A DNA stretch of 62,235 bases from Salegentibacter salarius (GTDB lineage: Bacteria > Bacteroidota > Bacteroidia > Flavobacteriales > Flavobacteriaceae). The stretch spans positions 1-62,235 of the forward strand of contig NZ_FVZF01000023.1 of the NCBI RefSeq assembly GCF_900168265.1. Direction: 5' to 3'. Shown in pieces: positions 54,389-62,235 of the stretch; the stretch's first letter is position 1; each line of letters begins with the position of its first letter. Both the position numbers and the translations under genes were made by a program. The notes beneath the pieces were generated by a model that was given only the letters and a program-made list of their open reading frames with translations, was not told the DNA's origin and did not search any database.

Positions 54389-55579
54389 TTAAGAAATAAC
54401 CCCCGAACCTAATAATTCTTCGCCCTCATACCAGGCTACAAATTGACCTTCGGTAATTGAAGCTTGAGGTTCATCAAAAATCACATACATTCCAGCCTCG
54501 GTTTGATGTAATGTTGCATCTTGTAAGGGTTGGCGATAACGAATTCTGGCTTTTACTTTTAAAGTTTCATCAGTACTTATAGCAAGGTCTTTTCTAACCC
54601 AATGCACTTCGTCTTTATTGATAAAAAGTCCTTTCCTATAAATTCCCGGGTGGTTTTTTCCCTGCCCGGTATAAATTACATTATCTACCACGTCGGTATC
54701 TATAACAAACAGCGGCTCTGGCGTGCCCCCAACGGCAAGGCCTTTACGCTGCCCTTTGGTAAAGTAATGAGCGCCCTGGTGTTTTCCTACAATTTTACCG
54801 TCCTCAGCAGCATATTCATATTTCTTAGCAAGAAAATCGAGTTCTTCCTGTTTATTGCTGAATTCTGGCGTTTCAGAAGAATATAAGTCCTTTTCGGCTT
54901 CAATTTCTATGATCTTACCTTCTTTAGGTTGTAATTTTTGCTGAAGAAAATCTGGTAACCTTACTTTTCCAATAAAGCAAAGTCCCTGTGAATCTTTCTT
55001 ATCTGCAGTAACCAGGTTTTGTTCTGAGGCGATTTTTCTCACTTCAGATTTTTGCAACTCACCAATAGGAAAAAGCGTTTTGGAAAGTTGTTCTTGCGTA
55101 AGCTGGCAAAGGAAATAAGATTGGTCTTTATTATTGTCTTTCCCTGAAAGCAATTGATAAATAGTTTCCCCATCTTTTTCAATTTCTCCTTTTCGGCAGT
55201 AGTGTCCTGTAGCTACATAATCGGCGCCTAAAGAAAGCGCGATTTTCATAAAAACATCAAACTTTATTTCACGATTGCATAGAACATCGGGATTTGGCGT
55301 ACGGCCACGTTCGTATTCATTGAACATATAATCAACGATACGCTCTTTATATTGTTCGCTAAGATCTACGGTTTGAAATGGTATACCAAGTTTATCGGCT
55401 ACCATCATGGCATCATTGCTATCGTCCAGCCAGGGGCATTCATCGGAAATAGTTACCGAATCGTCGTGCCAGTTTTTCATAAAAAGGCCAATTACCTCGT
55501 AGCCCTGCTGTTGCAAAAGATATGCTGAAACACTGGAATCTACTCCACCCGATAAACCTACAACCACTTTCTTTTTCAT
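54389..55579 (-). CDS. mnmA: tRNA-uridine 2-sulfurtransferase MnmA
   Basis: A 396-residue enzyme. The ATP-binding loop is [17 protein letters not shown], followed by VIGLFMKNW. The two catalytic Cys are in [15 protein letters not shown] and [13 protein letters not shown], and the DQSYFLCQL block is present. It thiolates U34 of tRNAs for Lys, Glu and Gln. Residues about 245-262 ([18 protein letters not shown]) look like an extra insertion compared with the E. coli protein. Upstream (55580-55738) lies a short gap. Confidence 0.95.
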   Translation of the reverse strand: MKKKVVVGLSGGVDSSVSAYLLQQQGYEVIGLFMKNWHDDSVTISDECPWLDDSNDAMMVADKLGIPFQTVDLSEQYKERIVDYMFNEYERGRTPNPDVLCNREIKFDVFMKIALSLGADYVATGHYCRKGEIEKDGETIYQLLSGKDNNKDQSYFLCQLTQEQLSKTLFPIGELQKSEVRKIASEQNLVTADKKDSQGLCFIGKVRLPDFLQQKLQPKEGKIIEIEAEKDLYSSETPEFSNKQEELDFLAKKYEYAAEDGKIVGKHQGAHYFTKGQRKGLAVGGTPEPLFVIDTDVVDNVIYTGQGKNHPGIYRKGLFINKDEVHWVRKDLAISTDETLKVKARIRYRQPLQDATLHQTEAGMYVIFDEPQASITEGQFVAWYEGEELLGSGVIS

Positions 55580-55738
55580 AAACCTAAATTTGAAATTCCT
55601 TCCGCATAAAGTCGGAAAAGAATTTGCAAAATTACGAAATATAAGAGATTTTGAATATTATAAGTATAATGCTTTCTTATTTTATCATCAATAAAAAAGG
55701 GTGGCAAAAGCCACCCTTATATCTATAATATTCATTTA

Positions 55739-56134
55739 TTATTTTTCGAAAGTAAGGCTAACTCCGGGTAACGATGGTACTGAAAATTTGAATCGGTCAT
55801 TCCCTGAAAATTCAACATTTCCGGTTTGTCTACCAAAGAAAGGTAAATTAAAGGTGTATTGGCCGTTGCTGTTTCTTTCCCAATCCCCGGTACTCATTTC
55901 TGACTGGCATTCTCCTTCAGCTTCTTCATGAACTTCAGAATCTGCAGTATTGTCAGCGTAAAAAGTAATATTAGAATTAAGATTACATTCACTTAATTCA
56001 TCATCAGAAAAGGCATTTTCTAATTCTACTACATACCAGGTACCAAGAATTTTATCGTCTCCATTTGCGTCATCATCTTCGCTGCAGGAGGTAAATAACG
56101 CTATACTAAAAAGTATTAAAAAAAGTTTTTTCAT
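55739..56134 (-). CDS. Small lipocalin-like lipoprotein with surface-export signature
   Basis: A 131-residue lipoprotein (ALFTSCSEDDDANGDDKILG). After the lipid Cys come S-E-D-D-D, an acidic signature that targets lipoproteins to the cell surface in Flavobacteriia. The remainder is beta-rich: ILGTWYVVELENAF, CNLNSNITFYADNT, STGDWERNSNGQYTF, a lipocalin-like (DUF4923-style) pattern with two further Cys. Function unknown. It is divergent from the FAS1 gene. Confidence 0.75.
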   Translation of the reverse strand: MKKLFLILFSIALFTSCSEDDDANGDDKILGTWYVVELENAFSDDELSECNLNSNITFYADNTADSEVHEEAEGECQSEMSTGDWERNSNGQYTFNLPFFGRQTGNVEFSGNDRFKFSVPSLPGVSLTFEK

Positions 56135-56361
56135 AAGCTAGGTTTTAGTTTTATGTAAATATATTCAAATTTAAACACGTCTTTAGAAAAAACGGCATTG
56201 AAGTATGGAATATTATTCTCCAATTGTTTAAATAAAATTCTGTTTAAATAATTTCTATTATAATTAAACATTTAACTCTTGTTTCATGATAATTAACAAA
56301 GAATAAACAGTTTGTAGTTTGCTTCTCGTTTACTTTTACTACATAACAAAAACTTAGAATT

Positions 56362-58215
56362 ATGAAAACTATTAAATTTACTAAAATCGCTTTACTGGCA
56401 TTTTTGACTTTTGGTCTCTTTGCGTGCAGTGATGACGATGATGGAGGAGATGTAATTACCCCTTCAAACACAATTGCCGATTTTGTTGCGGGCAACCCTG
56501 ATTATTCTTCTTTGGGCGCAGCATTAGAAGTAACCGGGCTGGATGCTACTTTAGACGGAACTGCTAACTTCACCGTATTTGCACCTAACAATGCCGCATT
56601 TAACTCATTTTTATCGACCAATGGCTTCAACAGTTTTGATGAAGTTCCAGAAGATGTTTTAACTGAGATCCTTCTAAACCACGTTCAGGAAGGTGAAATT
56701 ATGTCTAATGCCTTATCTACCGGTTATATTGAAAGTATGGCTACCGGTATGGCTTCAGACCAACCTTTAAGTTTGTATATTAATACTGATGATGGTGTAA
56801 CTATTAACGGAGTTTCTTCGGTAACCACTGCCGATGTTGAAGTAGACAACGGGATAATCCACGCTGTAGATGCCGTAATTGGACTGCCGGATGTAACCAC
56901 TTTTGCAACTGCCGATCCTAATTTTGATATTCTTGTACAAGCACTTACTGCAGATGAATCTTTTACTTTCGTTGAAACTTTAATGATGAGTGAAGATCCT
57001 GCACCATTTACTGTTTTTGCACCAACAAATACTGCTTTCGCTAATGTACTTGCAGAACTTGAATTAGCCGGGTTAGGAGATGTTCCTGCCGATCTTTTAT
57101 CGAGTATTTTGAGCTACCACGTAGTTACGGGAGCAAATGTTCGTGCCGAAGATCTTACAGATCAAATGATGGTGGAAACTTTTGAAACCGGAAGTTTCAC
57201 TATCAACCTGGGAGAAAATGTAACTATTACTGATGAAAACGGAAGAACTGCAAAAATTGTTGCCACTAACGTTCAGGCAAATAATGGTGTGATACACGCT
57301 TTAGATACCGTAATGCTTCCTGAAAACGATGCTATTGAAATTGAAACCAATACCATTGCAGATTTTGTTGCTGGAAATGAAGATTATTCTTCTTTATTAG
57401 CTGCACTTGAAGCTACTGGTTTAACTTCAACTTTCACCGGAACCGATATTTATACCGTATTTGCTCCAAATAACGCTGCATTTACAGCCTTTTTAAATGA
57501 TAACGGGTTCAATAGTCTTGATGAAGTACCTGAAGCTTTGTTAACCCAGGTTTTATTGAACCACGTACAAATGGGCGAAATTATGTCTACCGATTTAACT
57601 ACCGGTTACATCCCGAGTATGGCCGTTTGGGGAGCTTCTGAAGAGCCTTTAAGTATGTACATAAATACAGATGACAGCGTAATGATAAACGGAGTTGCTT
57701 CTGTTACCTCTGCAGATATTGAAGCAGATAATGGAATTATACACGCGGTAGATGCGGTAATTGGATTACCAAACATAACCACTTTTGCTACTGCCGATCC
57801 TAACTTTGATATTCTTGTACAGGCCCTAACGAGAGAAGAGTCTTTTACTTATGTTGAAACACTTATGATGAGTGAAGATCCCGCTCCATTTACTGTTTTC
57901 GCTCCAACCAATGATGCTTTCGTAGCTTTATTAGATGAATTGGAATTAGGAGCTCTTGGAGATATCCCTACAGAAACTTTAGAAGCTACTTTAGCGTATC
58001 ACGTAGTTGCCGGAGCTAACGTTAGATCTGGAGACTTAACTGATGATATGGATGTTACCACGCTAGAAGGCGGTGATTTTACCGTAAATCTTGGTGATAA
58101 TGTAACTATTACAGATGAAAACGAAAGAACTGCTACAGTGATTGCAGCCGATGTTCAAGCTACAAACGGAGTAATTCATGCACTTGATACCGTATTACTT
58201 CCTGCTGCGGAATAA
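56362..58215 (+). CDS. Surface lipoprotein with four fasciclin (FAS1) domains
   Basis: A 617-residue lipoprotein with mature start C-S-D-D-D-D-G-G, the acidic surface-export signature. Four FAS1 domains follow (about 36-180, 180-325, 327-470, 470-615), each with the H1/H2-type cores such as FTVFAPNNAAF and NGIIHAVDAVIGLP. Domains 1-2 and 3-4 are near copies: residues 36-325 repeat at 327-615, and the DNA repeats with a period of about 880 bp, so the gene grew by a tandem duplication. FAS1 proteins mediate adhesion. A strong terminator follows. Confidence 0.93.
   Translation: MKTIKFTKIALLAFLTFGLFACSDDDDGGDVITPSNTIADFVAGNPDYSSLGAALEVTGLDATLDGTANFTVFAPNNAAFNSFLSTNGFNSFDEVPEDVLTEILLNHVQEGEIMSNALSTGYIESMATGMASDQPLSLYINTDDGVTINGVSSVTTADVEVDNGIIHAVDAVIGLPDVTTFATADPNFDILVQALTADESFTFVETLMMSEDPAPFTVFAPTNTAFANVLAELELAGLGDVPADLLSSILSYHVVTGANVRAEDLTDQMMVETFETGSFTINLGENVTITDENGRTAKIVATNVQANNGVIHALDTVMLPENDAIEIETNTIADFVAGNEDYSSLLAALEATGLTSTFTGTDIYTVFAPNNAAFTAFLNDNGFNSLDEVPEALLTQVLLNHVQMGEIMSTDLTTGYIPSMAVWGASEEPLSMYINTDDSVMINGVASVTSADIEADNGIIHAVDAVIGLPNITTFATADPNFDILVQALTREESFTYVETLMMSEDPAPFTVFAPTNDAFVALLDELELGALGDIPTETLEATLAYHVVAGANVRSGDLTDDMDVTTLEGGDFTVNLGDNVTITDENERTATVIAADVQATNGVIHALDTVLLPAAE
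56467..58212 (+). repeat. Internal tandem duplication of a two-FAS1 unit
   Basis: The two ~880-bp units (56467-57346 and 57347-58212) align along their length, for example GATCCTAATTTTGATATTCT near 56923 and GATCCTAACTTTGATATTCT near 57803, and the GAGTGAAGATCC block near 56989 and 57869. Confidence 0.8.
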
Positions 58216-58240
58216 AAATCGATTAATTATATAAAACAAA

Positions 58241-58267
58241 AAATCCCCGGGAAACTTCCGGGGATTT
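58241..58267. terminator. Terminator after the FAS1 gene
   Basis: AAATCCCCGG (58241-58250) pairs with CCGGGGATTT (58258-58267) around a 7-nt loop, with T-runs. Confidence 0.88.
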
Positions 58268-58310
58268 TTTATGTGGTAATTTAAAGTTAAGTTACTTTAA
58301 ATTTCAAAAA

Positions 58311-58389
58311 CGTCATCCTGAATTTACTTCAGGATCTAAATTGATGATAGTTCAAGTCTACAGGAAGCTGATACGAGTTCAGCTTGACG
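58311..58389. repeat. Family A palindromic repeat, copy 6
   Basis: Starts CGTCATCCTGAATTTAC and ends GTTCAGCTTGACG, the same pair of ends as copy 1. It sits between the FAS1 terminator and the converging M28 peptidase gene. Confidence 0.8.
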
Positions 58390-58397
58390 AATAAAAT

Positions 58398-59402
58398 TTA
58401 TTCACCAGCTTTATCAACTACCAGTCTTTCGTCGCGGTTAGCGATTTCCCAGGCGGTAAGAAAAACCAATCGAGCTCTTTTCATTAAAGCTTCATATTCA
58501 ATTTTTTCAACTGTATCTGTTGGTTTGTGGTAATCTGGGTGAACTCCGTTAAAGTAGAAAATCACCGGGATGTTGTTCTTTGCGAAGTTGTAATGGTCAC
58601 TTCGGTAATAAAAACGGTTAGGATCATTTTCATCGTTATAAGTATAATCCAAATCCATATTCATATATTCTGAATTTACATTCTCACTAAGTTCGTGAAG
58701 ATCGGTACTTAATTTATCGCTACCAATCAGGTAAACATAGTTGTCGTTACCTTCATGCTCCTTATCAATACGGCCTATCATATCCATATTTAGGTTGGCA
58801 ACAGTATTTTCTAATGGAAAAACAGGGTTTTCTACATAGTATTTAGAACCTAAAAGTCCTTTTTCTTCACCGGTTAAATGAATAAAAAGAATAGATCGTT
58901 TAGGAGTATAACCATCTTTTTGAGCTGCTTTAAAAGCTTCGGCAATTTCTAAAATACCAACGGGACCAGAACCACCGTCATCTGCACCGTTATAGATGTT
59001 ACCTTCATCATCTACTCCTACGTGATCGTAGTGAGAAGTAATTACCAGAATTTCATCTGGCTTTTCACTTCCTTTTATGAAACCAAGCACGTTTTCAGAA
59101 TCCTTAAGTTTACCGTCAAAAAATTCGGTTGGGATTTCCTGATAGTAGTTAGAATAACCTTGAGGAGCTTCAATGCCAATTTCCTGGTATTCGTTAACAA
59201 TGTATTCCGCTGCTTTTTTCTGTCCAGGTTCGCCGGTGTTTCTTCCTTCAAATTCGTCACTGGCAAAAGTGTAAAGGTGTTCTTTTAACTCTGAAGCAGT
59301 GATGGTTTCAGCATACTCCATGGGATTTGCATTTTCAACATTTTTTTGTGTACCACAGGCTACCATTCCGGCAGATAGGGCCACTAAAAGCATTTTTTTC
59401 AT
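58398..59402 (-). CDS. M28 family zinc peptidase, lipoprotein
   Basis: A 334-residue lipoprotein (SAGMVACGTQK). The M28 zinc site is seen as ITSHYDHVGVDDEGNIYNGA followed by DDGGSGPVGILEIAEAF, HLTGEEKGLLGSKYYVENP and NLNMDMIGRID, with a final His in YRSDHYNF and HPDYHKPTDT. It is an aminopeptidase-type enzyme for the cell envelope or exterior. Residues 30-90 are a PA-free N-terminal segment. Single gene. Confidence 0.92.
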   Translation of the reverse strand: MKKMLLVALSAGMVACGTQKNVENANPMEYAETITASELKEHLYTFASDEFEGRNTGEPGQKKAAEYIVNEYQEIGIEAPQGYSNYYQEIPTEFFDGKLKDSENVLGFIKGSEKPDEILVITSHYDHVGVDDEGNIYNGADDGGSGPVGILEIAEAFKAAQKDGYTPKRSILFIHLTGEEKGLLGSKYYVENPVFPLENTVANLNMDMIGRIDKEHEGNDNYVYLIGSDKLSTDLHELSENVNSEYMNMDLDYTYNDENDPNRFYYRSDHYNFAKNNIPVIFYFNGVHPDYHKPTDTVEKIEYEALMKRARLVFLTAWEIANRDERLVVDKAGE

Positions 59403-59525
59403 AGTTTAATTTAATTTTTGCTAATTAATACTTCGTAAAATATTTAGAAGTTTTTATTAAAGTCGCAGCAATATAGCAGTTTCGGTTTAAATTTTAATAA
59501 GTCTGTAAAACTTTCTCTGTTCCTA

Positions 59526-60224
59526 CTATAAAGTATTTTGTATAGCTTTTTTAGTTAGCGGTGCCATTACTCGATAGCCTTCTAGATTTGGATGCACCCC
59601 ATCCTCAGAATATCTTTTCGGCAAACCTTCTTTTTCATCCTTTAGCGGGGTAAAAAGATCGAGATAAGTATGTTTATTTTCTTTAGCATATTTCTTTATC
59701 CAGGTATTGATTTCGGCAATTTTTTGCACCGGTTCCAGGCCGGGTCGCCAGGGATAATCGTAAACGGGTAGGATAGAAGCAAGGATCACTTTTATATTAT
59801 TAGCTTCAGCCAGTTGGGCCATTGCCTGAATGTTATTGGTGATCATTTCTACGGAAGAAAATCCGGTGTTACCGGCTATATCGTTGGTGCCGGCAAGAAT
59901 AACTACGGCTTTGGGCTTGAGTTTTATTACATCTGGCATAAACCGAATAAGCATTTGTGGAGCAGTTTGCCCTCCAATGCCGCGACCTGCGTAATTATTA
60001 TTTTTAAAAAACTCGGGCTGTGCGTTTACCCAGCCTTCAGTAATTGAATTTCCCATAAAAACTACATCTGGGTAATCTTGATTTTCGATTATTTTCTCGT
60101 TTTGTGCTTTATACTTTTTAAGATTTGCCCAATCCTGTTCCATAAGTTCACGGTATTCCTCTTTTTGTGCACAAACTACGTTGCTCAAAAAGATTAATAT
60201 TGATATTAAGAAGAAATTTTTCAT
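59526..60224 (-). CDS. SGNH/GDSL-type esterase, secreted
   Basis: A 232-residue protein with Sec signal (ILIFLSNVVCAQKE). The SGNH blocks are clear: VVFMGNSITEGW (catalytic Ser), YAGRGIGGQTAPQML (Gly), VILAGTNDIAGNTG (Asn) and YSEDGVHPNLEGYRVM (Asp and His). It resembles the platelet-activating-factor-acetylhydrolase-like or acetylxylan-esterase branch common in Bacteroidota. The substrate is probably an acylated carbohydrate or lipid. Confidence 0.9.
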   Translation of the reverse strand: MKNFFLISILIFLSNVVCAQKEEYRELMEQDWANLKKYKAQNEKIIENQDYPDVVFMGNSITEGWVNAQPEFFKNNNYAGRGIGGQTAPQMLIRFMPDVIKLKPKAVVILAGTNDIAGNTGFSSVEMITNNIQAMAQLAEANNIKVILASILPVYDYPWRPGLEPVQKIAEINTWIKKYAKENKHTYLDLFTPLKDEKEGLPKRYSEDGVHPNLEGYRVMAPLTKKAIQNTL

Positions 60225-60351
60225 GATTTTTAAATGTATAAAATTGAATTTATTTAGCGCTGAAAATTCAATTGAAACGGGTTTGAAAATAAATCAAAAC
60301 TGAGACATAAATCCAGTTTTCAGTTCTTTGGAGCGGTTACTACTGGAAATT

Positions 60352-60909
60352 CTAAAACCCGATAGATACTTTAGACCTTAAAATCGTGGTTGGCATTGGT
60401 TGATTAAGTTGAGTGTCTAGAATAGTGCTTGCACCTACATCAATATTAACATTATTAAAATTTCCTCTTAATCCAGCTCCAACTTCGCTTTGAGGAAAAA
60501 TAAACTCCATATGAGGGTTATTGAATCTTTCTTCATTATTAAAAGAAGGAGTTAAATATCGGCCAAACAGGTAAAAGCTAAACCTGTTGTTAATTTTGTA
60601 TTCCACATTAGTACTAAAACTACCGTAAAACCCTGGAGCGTTACTATTATAAATAGTATTCTGTTCCAGAAATCCTGCACCTAAAGTAATGCTCAGTCTG
60701 TCTATCGTATAATTAAGGGTATTGTTATATAGTTTATAGTAGCCAAGACCATCATAGGAATTTTGTGTCTTGAGCTGGGTAGTATAGAAATTAGAAGTTG
60801 AATTCGCTGCATTATTATTTAGTTCTCCTGATTCCTGTGCGCTTATGCCGTTAAAAAATAGCATGAATAGAAAGAGACAGAGGTGAGGCAAGCAAGAAGT
60901 TTTATTCAT
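60352..60909 (-). CDS. Predicted small outer-membrane beta-barrel protein
   Basis: A 185-residue protein with a signal peptide (FLFMLFFNGISAQES). After an Asn-rich segment (NNNAANSTSNFYT) it has alternating aromatic strands (LGAGFLEQ, FYLFGRYL, GAGLRGNFNNVNIDVGAS) and a C-terminal aromatic (SKVSIGF), as in outer-membrane barrels. No family is recognised. Confidence 0.6.
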   Translation of the reverse strand: MNKTSCLPHLCLFLFMLFFNGISAQESGELNNNAANSTSNFYTTQLKTQNSYDGLGYYKLYNNTLNYTIDRLSITLGAGFLEQNTIYNSNAPGFYGSFSTNVEYKINNRFSFYLFGRYLTPSFNNEERFNNPHMEFIFPQSEVGAGLRGNFNNVNIDVGASTILDTQLNQPMPTTILRSKVSIGF

Positions 60910-61090
60910 AGGTTTTTTTTAGGATATAGCAACCACTTGCTAATACATCTGGTAATCTAAACTGGTTTCTGAAATTTGAATAATGAAGATATTCATTTTA
61001 AATAAGAATGAATACTAAAAAAAATATAGGATATGTTAAAACCTGATAATTAGGTAACTCGAAAAAAGCTTTAAAAAAGTTGTAGAAAGC

Positions 61091-61122
61091 TTGTGTGTAT
61101 TTGTAAAAGCTTGTTATATTTG
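61091..61122 (+). promoter_or_regulatory. Promoter of the tRNA-Ser gene
   Basis: TTG 61091-61093, a 21-nt spacer and TATATTTG 61115-61122; the tRNA starts 34 nt downstream of the box. Confidence 0.7.
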
Positions 61123-61155
61123 CATCCGCTAAGCAGAAATGTATAGCATTTTATT

Positions 61156-61240
61156 GGAGGAATGGCAGAGTGGTCGATTGCGGCAGTCTTGAAAACTGTT
61201 GACTGTAACAGGTCCGGGGGTTCGAATCCCTCTTCCTCCG
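61156..61240 (+). tRNA. tRNA-Ser (anticodon TGA)
   Basis: An 85-nt class II tRNA. The acceptor stem is GGAGGAA/TTCCTCC, the anticodon TGA is at 61190-61192 (loop CTTGAAA), a long variable arm follows (TGACTGTAACAGGTCC region) and the T-loop is GGTTCGAATCC. The CCA tail is not encoded completely (CAA follows). It decodes UCA and related Ser codons. Confidence 0.95.
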
Positions 61241-61263
61241 CAACTTTTCTTACAAAATATCAC

Positions 61264-61299
61264 AAAAAGCCTCAAACCCTACGGTTTTGGGGCTTTTTT
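61264..61299 (+). terminator. Terminator of the tRNA-Ser transcript
   Basis: AAAAAGCCTCAAACC (61264-61278) pairs, with G-T pairs, with GGTTTTGGGGCTTTTT starting at 61283. A T-run follows. Confidence 0.7.
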
Positions 61300-61342
61300 A
61301 TTTTTCAATATTTCAAAATATCCCAAAAAATATCATTCTATC

Positions 61343-61391
61343 GGTTACACATTCGGTTACACTTGGTATCCATAAATTAGGTGTAACCAAA
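61343..61391. other. Short direct and inverted GGTTACAC motifs downstream of the tRNA
   Basis: GGTTACAC occurs twice in direct order (near 61344 and 61355) and as the complement GGTGTAACC near 61380. This may be a leftover integrase-binding region of an element that used the tRNA gene as target, but no tRNA 3' duplication and no integrase gene is seen. Confidence 0.3.
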
Positions 61392-61501
61392 GTAATATAA
61401 ATCCTACAAAATAAAACTTAACGCTCTAGTAATAAAGGGATTATGTTGTATCTTAGAACTGTCTAATTAAATATATATAGGATCAATCCCAATTGTTGTG
61501 T

Positions 61502-62235
61502 TTAAGCAAAAATTATAGTTAATCTATATAAGAAGAATTCAACATTTTTCACTCCTCTAAACTGAGCCCTAAACGCTTTTATTTTTGCATTAAAGGATTC
61601 TGCTGAAGCGTTGGTACTTCTGTTGATAAAGTAATTGAGAATAGATCTGTAATTAAGGGTAATGGTGTTGGCTATGGTATTAAAAGCCTTAAACCCCGTC
61701 TCCTCCACATCCTTGTACCAGTGAGCTAGTTTTGTATAAGCCCCTTCTTTTGATTTAGCATTGTTAAATATATTTCTAAGTCTTTGTGTAAGCTTAAATG
61801 CCAACTTTATATCCGGATATTGCTCGAAGAGTATTTTGCTGCGCTCGGATTGATTCTCTGTCCAATTCGAAGGCACTTTATAGAGCAGGTAACGGCTGCG
61901 GGCTAATAATTGTTTTCTGGTATCCCCATTAGCAAAGGTTTCTGGACTAAAACTTTTCTGTTTTAACCTGGCTTGTTTGATTTGTTCATTCTCCAGATCT
62001 ATAGCCTCCCATCGATGCTTGATCCTAATATCCTGCAGGGCTTCAAAGGTGAGTTTCTGCACATGGAAGCGGTCGGTGACCTGTATGGCCTTAGGGAAGC
62101 ATTTCTTGGCAATGGTTTTCATGGAATTGGCCATATCTAAGGTGATTTCCTTTACTCGTGTTCGTTTTGAAGCTGGTATTTTAAGCAGTTGTTCTATAAT
62201 GGGTTCTACCTTGGTTCCCGAGAAAATAGCTACGA
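61502..62235 (-). CDS. ISL3-type transposase, N-terminal part missing (runs off the right edge)
   Basis: The frame is open from the right edge to the stop at 61502, about 244 residues. Beyond the first ATG at 62134 it continues as VAIFSGTKVEPIIEQLLKIP and KEITLDMANSMKTIAKKCFP, the ISL3/ISAon1 block with the catalytic Asp of the LDM motif; VTDRFHVQKL follows. The terminal part has NRSTNASAESFNAKIKAFRA with the DDE glutamate in AESFNAK. Only the 3' end is in the window, so the left boundary of the IS cannot be stated. The element may be intact beyond the edge. Confidence 0.85.
   Translation of the reverse strand, partial: VAIFSGTKVEPIIEQLLKIPASKRTRVKEITLDMANSMKTIAKKCFPKAIQVTDRFHVQKLTFEALQDIRIKHRWEAIDLENEQIKQARLKQKSFSPETFANGDTRKQLLARSRYLLYKVPSNWTENQSERSKILFEQYPDIKLAFKLTQRLRNIFNNAKSKEGAYTKLAHWYKDVEETGFKAFNTIANTITLNYRSILNYFINRSTNASAESFNAKIKAFRAQFRGVKNVEFFLYRLTIIFA

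Noticed and set aside
61162-61380. ORF running through the tRNA-Ser gene
   Set aside because: Its first third is tRNA sequence and the rest is the terminator region.

Overview
The window looks like a stretch of chromosome from a marine or halophilic Flavobacteriaceae (Bacteroidota; a Gramella/Salegentibacter-like lineage is my guess, from protein style only). Evidence: low G+C; almost no Shine-Dalgarno sequences; promoters of the Bacteroidota type (TTG, about 19-21 nt, TAnnTTTG) placed very close to start codons; many TonB-dependent receptors and CarboxypepD_reg-like domains; lipoproteins whose mature N-terminus is C-S-D-D-D; a bacillithiol gene (bshC); and the small DUF4295 ribosomal-type gene after rpmB-rpmG. 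Both edges lie in insertion-sequence transposases (IS1182-type at 1-200, ISL3-type at 61502-62235).

Layout. 1-5.6 kb: IS end, DoxX-like protein, thioesterase, glutaminyl cyclase lipoprotein, SRP RNA, SDR, transaldolase-like fsa, thioredoxin-fold lipoprotein. 5.7-13 kb: ABC-F ATPase, a probable copper TonB receptor split by one in-frame stop codon with its small CNGKC partner, and a second outer-membrane receptor. 13-18.5 kb: CoA-binding protein, sodium/solute symporter, recR, a ParE-type toxin-antitoxin pair, an E2 acyltransferase and a stand-alone BLUF photoreceptor. 18.6-24.7 kb: a co-directional housekeeping block (exonuclease, frameshifted CarboxypepD_reg protein, FAH, Hpt, cinA, rpmB, rpmG, DUF4295, ftsY). 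24.7-32.1 kb: accessory enzymes (amidase, class IV aminotransferase, MltF-like transglycosylase, aldo/keto reductase, P1 peptidase) lying between ftsY and rimO. 32.6-36.8 kb: rimO, a TIGR02117 protein, a GIY-YIG gene framed by composite direct repeats, and a pair of paralogous small membrane proteins, the second frameshifted. 36.8-48.7 kb: Ca/Na exchanger with an M16 protease, M14 carboxypeptidase, bshC, PLP decarboxylase, an AT-rich apparently inserted gene, SIMPL protein. 48.7-61 kb: guaA, LysM/periplasmic-binding protein, OsmC, DUF922, flavin oxidoreductase, mnmA, two divergent surface-type lipoproteins (lipocalin-like and four-domain FAS1), M28 peptidase, SGNH hydrolase, outer-membrane protein, tRNA-Ser.

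The protein-coding content is mostly familiar. The least-explained structure is between the genes: at least five families of short palindromic repeats (called A-E here), one inserted in the loop of a terminator, one nested in another, one family framing the GIY-YIG endonuclease as ~190-bp composite direct repeats, and a 44-bp duplication that is at once a terminator and the 3' end of the SIMPL gene. Three genes carry single-base lesions (one nonsense, two one-nucleotide frameshifts), which are real decay, switchable alleles or sequencing errors. No CRISPR array, prophage or polysaccharide-utilisation locus was seen.
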